From Tetracentron sinense (Eukaryota; Streptophyta; Magnoliopsida; Trochodendrales; Trochodendraceae): 64,000 bases of DNA. The stretch covers positions 24,380,826 through 24,444,825 of the forward strand of contig CM026559.1 in the NCBI GenBank assembly GCA_015143295.1, in the 5' to 3' direction. The notes beneath the pieces were generated by a model, which was not told the DNA's origin, did no database searches, and worked only from the letters and a program-made list of their open reading frames with translations. The first letter of the stretch is position 1. Every line of letters begins with the position of its first letter. Shown one piece after another: positions 10,065-21,539 of this stretch. Position numbers and translations under genes: made by a program.

Positions 10065-12134
10065 ATGTCTCAACTGACTACAACTCCCACACCAATTACT
10101 TCTAGTGCACCCACTCCTAGTCATAGTGACCCAGTTGTCAACCCTACACCTTCTGTTACTCAAGTTGAGACTGAGAATCCCCAAACTTTGGATGAGTTGT
10201 CAAAGAACCCTTCAACTACAGAGAAAAGATTAACATCCACAGTTTGGGAAGATTTTAAAAGGACTAAGAATCCAGATGGCTCAAAAATAGCTACGTGCAA
10301 GCACTGTCAAAGAATATTTAATGGAGATAGTTCAAGAGGAACTTCTCATCTAAGAAATCATGCGAAAAGATGTAATTTGAAGGTGTATCATGCAGTTAAT
10401 CAACAAATCATATCAAAGACTAAGAATGTAAATGAGACGACTAATCGTCTATCAACTTTTAAGTTCGATCAAGAACGAAGTCGATTGGATCTTGCTCGAT
10501 GGATTGTAAAGCACGAGGAGCCATTCAATGTTGTTGAACATGAATATTTTCAGATATTTCTTGGCAATTTGCAACCATTGTTTAAACTTGTTTCTCGAAA
10601 TACTATAAAATCCGATGTCATGAAAGTATACGAAGAGGAGAGAGAGAAGTTATACAGTATATTGGACCTCTTACCGTCTCGGATTAGTCTGACTACGGAC
10701 ATGTGGACTTCAGGTCAAAATGATGGGTATTGTTGTTTGACTAGTCATTTTATAAATGACGACTGGCAATTACAAAAAAAGATTCTCTCATTTGTGACCG
10801 TAGAAACTCCACATACAGCTGAAACACTTTCTAGAGTCATTAGAGAACAAGTTTTAAAGTGGAACATAGATTCAAAGTTGTGCTCTATCACAGTTGATAA
10901 TGCATCGACCAATGATGCAATGGTTAAAGATATAAAGATGTGGTTAGGTGGTCGAGGACTGCTTTTGTCTGATGGAAGTTTCTTTCATATACGGTGTAGT
11001 GCACATATTTTAAATTTGATTGTGCAAGATGGACTGAAAGTAATTTCGGGTTTATTGTTCAAGATTCGAGAAAGTGTGAAATATGTGAGATCATCACAGA
11101 GTAGAAAAGAAAAATTTCAACATGTTTTGATTCAAACAAAATTGCAAGGTCAAAAGGGGGTATGTTTAGATGTTCCAACTAGATGGAACTCTACCTATCT
11201 TATGCTTCAAAGTGCATTGCAATTGCGTGATGCATTTGATCGTCTTGTTCAGTATGATCGTGATTATAAATTCAATCCATCTAGTGAAGAGTGGGAAATG
11301 GGAAGTGTAATTCATGGGTGTTTGGAAATTTTTTATGAAGCCACCAACAATCTCTCAGGGAGCCGTTATCCAACTGCAAACTTGTACTTTCATGATGTTT
11401 GTTCAGTCCATGTTCACTTGCTTGAATGGGAAACAAGCAAATATGATTATATTTGTTTGATGGCTGAAAAGATGAAATTAAAGTTTAAGAAATATTGGGA
11501 TGAATGCAGTGTGATATTGGCATTGGGGGTTATTCTTGATCCTCGTTACAAAATACAGTTTGTTGAGTATGCTTACCGTCAGATTTATGGTGTTGATGCT
11601 GATTCCTACATCTTGAGAATTCGTTTTACTGTTGGTGATCTTTATGCTGAGTATGCAAGTGTTTCCACAAGTTATCCAATTGGAGACAAACAGGATAGTA
11701 GTTCAAGTAGTGGTGCCACATGTGGTTGGGGTAATAATAGTAAGAAGTTGAAAGGAGGGTTTAAAAAGTTTATGAATGAGAATTCCAGCAATTTGAGTAA
11801 CACCCATAAATCAAAATTGGAGCAGTATCTACAAAAAGCTTTGTTCCCAGATGAAGATGATTTTAATGTACTAATTTGGTAGAAACATAATTTCCCCAAA
11901 TTTCCAACACTTGCAAAGATGGCTCGTGATGTTTTGGCGATTCCGGTTTCCACAGTTGCGTCAGAGTCTGCATTTAGTACCGGAGGCAGGGTACTTGATG
12001 AAAGACGCAGTTCATTGCTTCCAGAGACTGTACAGGCTTTGATATGCACACAAGATTGGTTGCCACAAACTAAAAAGAAAAGTATAGGAACTTTGATATT
12101 TAAAAAACTAATTTTTATCTCTAAATTATATTAG
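10065..12134 (+). pseudogene. hAT transposase (BED zinc finger, RNase H-like, hAT dimerisation)
   Basis: Catalyses cut-and-paste transposition in the nucleus. Start chosen at the ATG in GTCATGTCTCAA (10065), just after a splice-acceptor-like site. A BED finger occupies residues about 57-102 (CKHC, then HLRNH). The RNase H-like core follows with TTDMWTSG (Asp about 212), TVDNASTND (Asp about 278) and PTRWNSTY (RW about 373). The middle matches plant RICESLEEPER/DAYSLEEPER-type proteins. The C-terminal hAT dimerisation block MARDVLAIPVSTVASESAFS begins at 11919. TAG at 11880-11882 (residue 606) cuts the frame where family members have a second Trp of a WW pair; the frame then continues to 12134. 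Otherwise apparently intact over 680 codons. Confidence 0.93.
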
Positions 12135-14976
12135 TCATTTATTCACATTATCTATTTAATGTGTATCAGATGTTTCCGCTTCTCCTGGTGTTGCATAAGT
12201 TGTGGAGCTTGTGAATCTATGTTTCAAAATATGTAAGTAAATCACATATATACTTTCTTTTGTTTTTCCTGTTTGAGCTAACTTGTTTCTTAATGTGGAT
12301 TTTAATTAAATCACATATATTTTTTGTAGGCATTTTTTTTGCGATGATGGAGTCCATTAAATGTGTTGGTTTGCTTGACCAATATTGGTGAAATAGTTGG
12401 TTTTTTGTTTATGATAGTCCTTGGAGGAACTTTGGGTTATTTATTAGATGGATGACTGTATTTTGATAGATTAATGATTGTACCTTGATTAGATGGATGA
12501 CTGTATTTTGATAGATTAATGATTGTAACTTGATTAGATGGAGGACAGATTTTGCTAAAACAAGTAGACAGATAATGGTTCTTAAGCATAAGTTGCTATT
12601 AGTTATTGTTATCTGATTTCTTCAGTTTTGGTGAGCATGTGTTGTCTATGCAGGTACAAGAATATTAGACTACATGCATGAGCTGTTAAGTCACCTTTTC
12701 CTTTTTGTCATTTCCTCTCGAGCTAACTCACATTTCATAAGAACCATGATTTGATGCTTAATCTTCAGGGTATGAGGTAATATGCAAATGGGTCTATTGA
12801 TTCATCTCATTTTCAATGAATTTGTTCTTGTTGTTTTGGGCGGTTTTGATTGAATTTCAGGTTTAGTTTTCCTTGCTAGTTCTTGTTTTAGGTACTCTAT
12901 TAGGAGAAGTGTGATTGGTGGTGTTCAGATGGAAGGATTACTGTCCCATGGTTTTCAGGTATTGATTCTCTTAGCTACCTAACTTTTTGTCATGTACATG
13001 TCATGCTTCAATCGACTATTATATATATATATATTTTTTGGTTGGATCTTTACCTTGGTGTTTACTGTTTTAATACCTCCTCTATAATTTATTTATGTAG
13101 GAGTATTTCAAAATAAGAGAGCCAGTGTGCTGCCTTTGGGGTTCATATCTTATATTCAGTTGAGAGCTTGTATACATTGCTTGTCTATTTATCTGATGAC
13201 TTCTATTAGACTCTTTTTAGTAAATTCTTCTGCGAAGTCTGACCTTTCCTCAAGAAGGTATTACCTTTCCTAGCTTGTCTACTGCCATTCAATATTGTTG
13301 GTTTCTTTATGCATAACCAATTACCTCAATATCTCAGGTAATTTCTTTCTTTGGTTTTTTTTTGTTTTAGATATGTAAATCTCTTTCCGTAAGAAACACA
13401 GTCATAGGCTTGATGTGGTTTGGTTCTTAATTTGAGTGACCTTGTACCTTTTATTTTTTGACATGTAAGAAAAAATGTTCTTCCTTATGTTATCCTATTT
13501 GCTGAGAAAGCAAATCAGTTTCTTATAATTTAAGATTTTTTTTTCATGTGGCCAGAGATTTTATGGGTCTCTGCGTTGATGATGAACCATTATTAGTTGT
13601 GAAATGGAGTCTGAAGTGACAAGTATCAAATTTTCTCATAAGAATAGTGAACCTGTAATTTTGTGTGTCGGTTAAACAAGTTTATTGGAGGAGGCACTAG
13701 AACATTACTAGAAGGTAACAAGTTTTCATTGAGCATTATAGATCACACTCTTTCTTTTGTGCTTTCAAAAACAAGATTTGGCTGGCTAGCTAATGCAATG
13801 AATTTATTCGTTAACCTCTTTCAAGAACAAGAAATTATTGTACTCGTACTTGATTACATGATCTTCTAGCCAAAGCAGTGCATTACTTACTCCAGTTTGT
13901 TCAAACAGAATAAGTTACATTTTATGAAACTCCTGTTTATGGGAACTCTGAAGCTTCTGAAGATTCCAATGGTTATGACTTACGAGAGCTCCGATGCCTC
14001 TGAAGATTGTTACTAGGTAAGCCACCAAGATTATATTTCATTAACTTTTCTTTTGTTTTGTAATTGAATTTATTACATTATTGAAAGTAACACAATGTAA
14101 GTTATGTCCCTTTCACTGACAATATAAAAGAATTCTATGGATCTGATCATACAACTAGGTTGAATTTTGGCATTATGGTTGTCTTAGTCGCGACCCATCA
14201 ATGGTTATATCATATTCCATGTGTATAACTTGCTCTTTATAATCCCTATTTACTGTCTAGAAAGACATGGACTTTTTCACAAGCTGATGTATGGTTTTGG
14301 CAGATTTTCAGTCTTGCTAGACATAGATTTGTATATTGATGTTACAGTGTTGGCATTAGTAATAGGCAAGGTAGGTTTTGGTTCATGCCTTGAGAACAAC
14401 ATTTTGATGTCAGAGCCTTGGCGTTGCATTGTTTTATGAATTACTGAATTCAAGTCATTCCCATGTTAGGATGTTATTGTCCCTTGATTCATCAGCTTGA
14501 AGCAACACTATAAGTTAGTAATAACTAAAGAATATACATTTTCTTTTTATTAAATACACTTTGCATTGACATTTGGATTTTCTAAACAGCAGATTATAGA
14601 GAAGCTCAAATTGGGACCATCTCATGTCTTTTGCAGTTGTCTCACTTTCTTTGACCATCACAACTTCACAAGGACTTTGTGGGACTGTCAGGCGCTTTCG
14701 AATGCATCTTCTTGCAGTTGATGATAGGGCTGTCAAGGATGTGGACAAGATGTACCCCAAAATCACAAGTTGATGCTTTCATTATCTATTTTTTTTTATT
14801 GTTATGAGTCACTAAATACATGTAATTATGGGGGAGAATATGCATTATCTGAATTTTTTTTGTATTGTGAGTCTTTGAATACATGAATTTGAGAGGATGG
14901 GAGAATCTGATTAATTTTTAATTTTTTTTTGTATATAGTCATGAGCCATACAGGTCCCCTAATTTGGATAATAATG
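12135..14976 (+). other. hAT 3' region without recognised gene
   Basis: About 2.8 kb of AT-rich sequence between the transposase end and the 3' subterminal repeats. Short frames only, none with a known motif. It holds a 45-bp tandem repeat (12444-12541), a (TA)n run near 13020 and, at 14725-14736, TAGGGCTGTCAA, which equals the first 12 bases of the element's terminal repeat. Could be 3' UTR, introns or an older insertion. Confidence 0.45.
12444..12541 (+). repeat. 45-bp tandem repeat, about 2.2 units
   Basis: Units beginning TTAGATGGATGACTG start at 12444, 12489 and 12534 (partial), period exactly 45, one or two mismatches. Looks like recent slippage duplication. Confidence 0.85.
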
Positions 14977-15288
14977 AAATTCGGATTTTAATCGGATACT
15001 ATTCGGATAATTGGTCGAATTCGGATACTCGGATAATTGGTCGAATTCGGATATGCGGATAATTGGTCGAATTCGGATTTTCGGATAGTATCAGAATTCG
15101 AGTTCGATTATTAATCGGATCGGATACGGATATTATCTGAATTCGATTAATTAATTCGAATTCGAATTCGGTATTTCGAATTCACTATCCGCCGGATATC
15201 GGAGCGGATACGGATAGTAGTATAACTTAATCGGAGCGGATACGGATATAACACTATCCGCTTCGAATCCGCTCCGTTGATAGCCCTA
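14977..15288. repeat. hAT 3' subterminal repeats and terminal inverted repeat
   Basis: Several tandem-like copies of ATAATTGGTCGAATTCGGAT (about 15010-15085), then mixed GAATTCG and GGAGCGGATA motifs, ending in TCCGTTGATAGCCCTA. Probable transposase binding region. Confidence 0.85.
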
Positions 15289-16405
15289 GTAGGCAGGCTG
15301 ATCCTGTTGCTAGATTTCGATTGACCAGAGCATGATGCCCTTAGGATTCTGAACCATGGAGGCGAGAGTGGCCAGTCCGTCGGTGAATCTGTTGTGGTTC
15401 CTGGACCTGTGACTGAAGATGATTCTTCTGAACTGAGTGATCAGCATGTTGAGGTAGGCTAGGTATGGGACTAGCTTGGATTTTCAGATGGCCCAAGATT
15501 CGTTTGCCTAGTAGATTACTACAGATGAATCACCATAGACGTCTATCTCTTCAATTCCGATGGCTAGGAATTCCTTTAGGCCGGCTATGCATGCCTCATA
15601 TTCTGCTTCGTTGTTTTAACATCTGAATTTTAGCTTAACTGAGATAGGAAGGTGGGCTCCCTTAGGAGAGATCAGGACTGTACCTACCCCATGTCCATGA
15701 CTATTAGCGGCTCCATCGAAATATAGTTCCTACCCGAGGTATTCTTGCTCTTCAGTCTCTGCTTACAGGATGGCTTCGTCTAGGAATTGATCATATACTG
15801 TAACGTAGTCCTGTGCTGGACTGTGGATCAAGTGATCGACGATTGCTTGCCCTTTGATTAACTTCTAAGTCATATACGTGACGTCAAATTCAGATAACAT
15901 CATAAGCCATCAGGTTATCCTCCCGGCAGTGGCTAGCTTTTCCAGTAGGTATTTGAGTGGATCCATCCGGGAGATCAGGATTGCAGGGTAGGAAAGTAGA
16001 TAGTACTGTAGACACTGAGTAGCCTAGACCAGTGCTAGATAAGTCTTCTCAAGCGGGTTGTACTTCTTTTCATACTCTAGCAGGCGCTTACTAAGGTAGT
16101 AGATGGCTTGCTCTGTTCTGCCTGTCTCGTCATGCTGTGCCAGAACGCACCTCATAGAGGTTTCTTGCACTGAGAAGTAGAGTAATAGGGGCCGTCTTGG
16201 CATAGGAGGCACAAGCACTAGAGGATGGAGAAGATACTGTTTTATCCTGTCAAAGGCCTCCTGGCACTCGTCTGTCCAGATTGTAGGTATGTTCTTCCTG
16301 AGAAGCTTGAAGATTGGCTCTCATATCAAAGTGAGCTGAGAGATGAATCAGCTGATGTACTAAATTCTGCCCAGGAATCAGTGAATTTTCTTTTAAATCT
16401 GGGGA
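15289..16405 (-). pseudogene. Gypsy RNase H and second (archaeal-type) RNase H
   Basis: Minus strand continuation of the polyprotein. First comes connection sequence with KLLRKN and CQEAFDRIKQYLLHP (about 16300-16240), then the RT-linked RNase H with LLLYFSVQETSM, VLAQHDETGR and AIYYLSKRLLEYEKKYNPLE (about 16205-16045). A second RNase H starts ELYFDGAANSHGHGVGTVL (about 15730-15670) and continues through NNEAEYEACIAGL (about 15615-15575) and VYGDSSVV, carrying the Asp-Glu-Asp positions. This extra domain places the element in the Tat group. At least eight in-frame stops occur; several sit where family members have Gln, Trp or Arg. CACTA and hAT insertion sites bound the piece. Confidence 0.85.
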
Positions 16406-16690
16406 CACTACAAAATTATAAGTGTATAGTGGCGAACAAATAACGGCGTTTAGAGATAAACGCCGGTAAATATAACTATTAACGACGTTTATTGTAAGAC
16501 ACCACTAAAGAGTCATTTATAGCGGCGTTATATGTAAAAACGCCAGTATTAATCAATTATTAACGGCGATTTTTACAATAACGCCGTTATAGAAATGGGC
16601 GGTTCCGCGAAAATATTTCCCGCCAAAGGAATGGTGGCGATTTTTTATGGTCTATACCGGCGTTTTTTTAAAACGCCGGTAAAGAATCTA
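16406..16690. repeat. CACTA 5' terminal and subterminal repeats
   Basis: After the 12-bp terminal repeat, about 9-10 copies of AACGGCGTT, AACGCCGGTA and related words in both orientations up to AAAACGCCGGTAAAG (16669-16683). In En/Spm such words bind the TnpA protein; by analogy these are the transposase-recruiting sites. Confidence 0.88.
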
Positions 16691-19600
16691 TATTTGGGGA
16701 TTTAGGGCCCCGACCTTTTTTTCTTTCCCTCCTCTTTCCTCTCCTCCTTGCTCGTGCTCCCTGCTCGTGCTCTCTGCCCTGGCCACCTTCTCTTGCGTTG
16801 CTCTGGTCATCTTCTCCGGTGTTGCTTGTGCTCGTGCTCCGGTAAAGCTTCAAAGTAAGTTCTTACAGTCTCATACATTTCCAATTCGTTCTTCTTTTCT
16901 CCATTTGTTATCTGATGGGTTTTACTTTTACATGTACAGTTAGGGTTTTCTAAGTTTTATCTTTTTTGCTCAATTTGAATCGATGCTATAGTTGGAATCA
17001 TGACCACCGGTTTCGATCTATATCCACTGCAATTTTCCCCATGTTTATTGTAATTACGAGATGATTTTTTTAATTTTCCATGTACTTTATTCGCTAAACC
17101 CATTTTCATTTTGGAGGATTTTAGCAGTCTTGGTAACTATTTATGGTTGGAGTTGGATTCTATCCTAGTATAAGCATGCTATTTTGTTCATTCATTAATT
17201 TAGGGTTTGTGAGACTCATAATTACTGTTCTTTTCCCAGCTTACCATCCAAAAAAAAAAAAAAAAATTACTGTTCTTTTCTGTTTCTAATTATTAGAAAT
17301 GATATATTATATATTTGATTTTACTAAAAAATATTAAAATATTACTAAATAATATTAAAAACATGTTTTTGGTTATAAAAGAATGGGCTTATGACTGCTG
17401 ATATAAGGGGATAACTGTTAATAAGGGTGGTCTTTTTTTGAAGGGCATTTCGTGGAATTTTGGTGTTTCTGAAGGTGGGTGGATTTCATTGATCGTTTTT
17501 CTTTTAGTTGATTTAAATGATGCATGCTGCTTGAAATGCATGTGGTTTCTGAAGGTGGGTGGTTTTTATTATGATGCTTTGAAAGCCTTGGTAGCCACCT
17601 CTACTCTCTCCTAATTAATCTTCCAATGACAAGTGAGATCCAATGACTGACAAGGAGGATGGGAATTTGCGATTGGATGGTAAAATTACCGGTGGATCTG
17701 AACACCAATGAATTTCATTTCCCTTCCTCTTCCTCCTCAACAACTCCATTACACAACTCAACCTAAAAAAAGTATTGAAAAGAGAGAGAAAGAGATCCAA
17801 CGATGAATTGGATTCACAGTAAAATTAATGCAAACTACCTAATAACGACCCACTAACTAAGCTCCACCAGATTAAACAGTAACCAGTTAGCTTCTCTCTT
17901 TCTTCTCTTTTTTGTAAAAACAGTGATCCTCTTCCTACCCAATTAAATACTCTTCAACTGAAACTAGATGGAATTCTACAGTCTCGAAATATTCATTCTT
18001 CGATTCAATTCTACAATTCAAGCAAATGGGAGAAAGACCTCAGTCAGTGATCTCCATCCAAATACCCTCGTCTTACTAATTAATCAAAACTCCAATCCCA
18101 AATCATTATCTCATTACCGATTAAAAAAGAGATTATGATTAAAATTTCAAAAAACAAAAATACGAGAGAAACTTAGGGCAAGAGTTGAACCTTTCAACAA
18201 AAGCCTCTTGTTCTTCTTCTTCCGACCCATCTGAACCAACGATCCACACATTTCCGACATTGATCTGCTCCGATTCACGAAAACAATCTGAAGAAGCAAT
18301 CGTCCATGATCATTAGATGTGACAAGAATCGAAGATTAGCAACCACAAAAAAAACTGGAAATATCTGAGAGGAGATTGATTACGATTACAATTAGGGAAC
18401 CCTAGAATCAAAGAGCAGATCAATATAATTTGGTAAAAAGGAATTCCATAGATCAAACAGTTGTTATCATCCGATTTTCTTAATTCCTAACTTACAAAAT
18501 GCTAAGAGTCCTGACCATCTCTGAATGTTCCATGTTATGCTAAAATCCCATCTGTCTTTTGTAATACTCAGACTGCAAGTATCCCCACAAAACACTCGGG
18601 TAAAAAGAAAAGAAAAGGAGGAAAATGGACCAACCATGAGTCTAAAGAAGCTGGTGTTCACTGATTCATTGAGACTTTTGACCATGCTGATCAGTATTTT
18701 TTTTTTTTTTTGGGTTAGTAATTGTAGCAAAGAAGCCATACCCACCTGGGGTCTCGACGACGGGTCGGTGCAGTAGGGTGAGCTCTTCTAAACCCATCTT
18801 TATTGAAAGATGGGATAGACAGGTAGATAGAGGTGCTTCATCTCAGTTTCTTTGCAGGTTCTGGTTTTATAGGGACCCCCTCCTCTCTCATGTCCCTTTT
18901 CAGGAATCTCAGGTTTTGAGTATGACACTCTCACCTTATTATGTGGTTTGGAGTGCCTCCTAATTAATCTTAATTACATTCAAATAATTTGCCCCCTTTG
19001 TAGCCGTAGAAGTTCCCTGCCACCTGTCTGTGTCCCGGTCGCCCTCTCTGGTAGCCACCTCTACTCTCTCCAGTGGCTCCACCTCTCCAGTCATTGGTAA
19101 GACCTCTCTTTCTCTATAATTTTTTGGGGTTTTGGTTATTTGTAAAGATGGGGTTTGTAAAGATGGGGTTTCTCTGTTGGTTTTGGTAAATATCTTGGAA
19201 ATCATCAAAGTCGAGCAAACTACCGTTAGGGAAACCCAAGAAGTGAGAAAGTATCTCTAGATATCCTTGCCACCAGAAAACTAGAGAAAAAAATAGTACC
19301 CTTAATTATGCTTAACATTTGTTTCAAAAGAAAATTTTAGCTCTAGTACCCTTAAATGCAATAAATGATGTTGGACTAATGATTGTGATTCTACTGTTTC
19401 TTAATATTATGGGTTAAATGTTATATATATATATATATATAGTTAATTCATAACTTGATAGATAGACTAAAATAACATGCTAGATCTTTTGATATTAAAT
19501 TCTCATTCAATTTTATTGCATTAAGTAATTCTTAATTGTTAACAACATGTTCCCATTCTGCTCTAATTTGTATACTGCATGACAGAACTTAAGATAGTAA

Positions 19601-21539
19601 AACATCCATCGAAATACCATTCGTCTTCAGGATGATCATTTATAGTAAAACATCTCACTAGAACTAAAGCTAGTTAGATTCTTAGGTCGAGGATTTGAAA
19701 ACCCTACTCTTAGAGTCAAATGACCTGAGCCTATTACCCGAACTAACCCTTTCCTAGGCATGGGCTCAAGTCTTAAACCAAATCCACAACGAAGTTTCAA
19801 GTGTGGATGCATATGCAACGCAATCCCAATGGAACTTCTCTTGAACTTTTCCAACTTCTTTAGATGTTCAACTGTATGTTTCTATTTGGTGCTGAGATTG
19901 AATAGTATCGTGAAGTCAACCAGCCCAACTAGAGGACTTCAATTTGTTGATAAGGAACCTGGTATTAAGTTAATCTAGGTGATTGTATCCTGATCCATGC
20001 GCTAGGATGGGGAAAACATTTATATGGTCATAAGCTTTCTTCATGTTAACAAGATTCCTTTCGGCCATAAAAGTCTTCCCAGATCCTGGTGCATGGGCCA
20101 GGAAACAACCACCCAGATTATCTTATACCAGTCTCCTTATCAAGAAATTGAACCCCATAAACATACACTTCCCAGATCCTGATAGTATTGAGCCTTGGAG
20201 AAAATGACGAAATTAAGATTCAACGCAATATATAATAACAATGTACACAGATGTACATAGCTGAAGTTAGCAAAAGTATTACGAATCTATAGACATTTCT
20301 CCTATAGCACGATATAATGAAATACAAGTTCATCTGTATGAGAAGACAGATAAAACACATCAGGGAAGTAATGTAGTAGTCATTTGCTTCATACGTCTCG
20401 GATGCAAGGATATTTCGGCCACAGATAAGGAATGCTCATAAACTTTAAGCCCAGATAAAAGACTCGCTTCGCTTTATTCTCTATCCTTGGAACTCGAGAT
20501 TCAGACATGTAAGTTCTAGTAGTTGTGTTCATAATAGTGAGCACATCAAAGAGTATCGATATATGTTAACTGTTTAAACTGGTTAGAGGTGTTTAAACTT
20601 TGTGTTTATGATGGTTGGATTTCTGTATTGGTTTAAGTTTATACACATGCATGCATTGAACCATAGATCTCCTGTTCAAGAACCATTGTCTGATAAGTGC
20701 ATTTTTGTTATCACCTATTTGGACAGATCAGTTGTAAATATGTTGTTTAGTTCTCTATCCTTGATATTCCGAGATTCGGGCATGTAAGTTCTGGTAGTTA
20801 TGTTCATAATACTGGCCACATCAAAGAGTATCTATGTTAACTGTTTAAACTGGTTAGGGGTGTTTAAACTTTGTATTTATGATGGTTGGATTTTTGTATT
20901 GGCTTAAGTTCATACACATGCATGCATTGAACCATAGATCTCCCGTTCAAGAATCATTGTGTGACAAATGCATTTTTGTTATCACCTATTTGGACGGATC
21001 AGTTGTAAATATGACATTTAGTTCTCTAGTAGGACTGAATGCAGTTTAAAAACTTTTCGGTCTTGTTTGTGATTAAGTGTATTTGTCTGTATATGATTCT
21101 TGAATTGTCCGGTTGGACAGTTTGAGAATGCATAATCTCCAGTACAGTCAATTGCTCATGATTTTTCTAGATTGAGGAAATTGGAGTCAGCCGTTTCTCT
21201 TGTTCTCTGGGCACATATTTAGACGACGTGGCTTGCTTGCCCCTAGTCTAAGTCGTGTACTTGGAGAACCATAGGGAAATGCTGCCGAAATTTCCTTGAA
21301 ATGGATCAAAGTACTTGAGCTGGTGACTTTTGGGGATTATGCATTCTTGAATGGGATAGGAACACCCCACCCATTAGAAGAGGAGTTGTTGACGATAGGA
21401 AGCATGCATGCATACATATTGTGTAGACGGTAAAGTTAGTTGACACATGTGTTATTGTAATTGACTAATGTGGTATATTTTTTCTATTTCTCAGAATAGC
21501 TAACGAAGAAGGTTCTATAAAACAGTAATCGTATACCTC
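16691..21539 (+). other. CACTA 5' region, no gene recognised
   Basis: About 4.8 kb. A pyrimidine-rich stretch with GTGCTC repeats (16710-16850) followed by AAGTAAGTTC (16854) looks like a leader exon with a donor. A similar leader-like stretch ends TTGGTAAGACC near 19100. No protein motif appears on either strand. Short direct repeats (17591/19051 and 17610/18959) and a 274-bp duplication (20477-21028) lie inside, plus (TA)n at 19422-19441. Promoter and 5' UTR of the transposase plus nested old repeats is the likely content. Confidence 0.45.
20477..21028 (+). repeat. 274-bp direct duplication
   Basis: Two head-to-tail copies start with TTCTCTATCCTTG near 20477 and 20751. They share long stretches such as GTTTAAACTGGTTAG, ATACACATGCATGCATTGAA and ATCACCTATTTGGAC, with scattered substitutions and one short deletion. 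The second copy ends about 21028. Confidence 0.85.

Larger units (their letters stand above)
8125..15288 (+). mobile_element. hAT DNA transposon with 8-bp target duplication
   Basis: Ends are terminal inverted repeats: TAGGGCTGTCAACGGAGCGG at 8125 and its reverse complement at 15288 with one mismatch over 22 bases. The 8-bp sequence GTAGGCAG lies directly outside both ends (8117-8124 and 15289-15296), as expected for hAT. Inside are GGAGCGGATA-type subterminal motifs, one transposase gene on the plus strand and non-coding DNA. Length is 7.16 kb, large for a plant hAT. It interrupts the gypsy between its second RNase H and integrase. The transposase has a single nonsense codon, so it decayed less than its neighbours. 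Confidence 0.96.
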
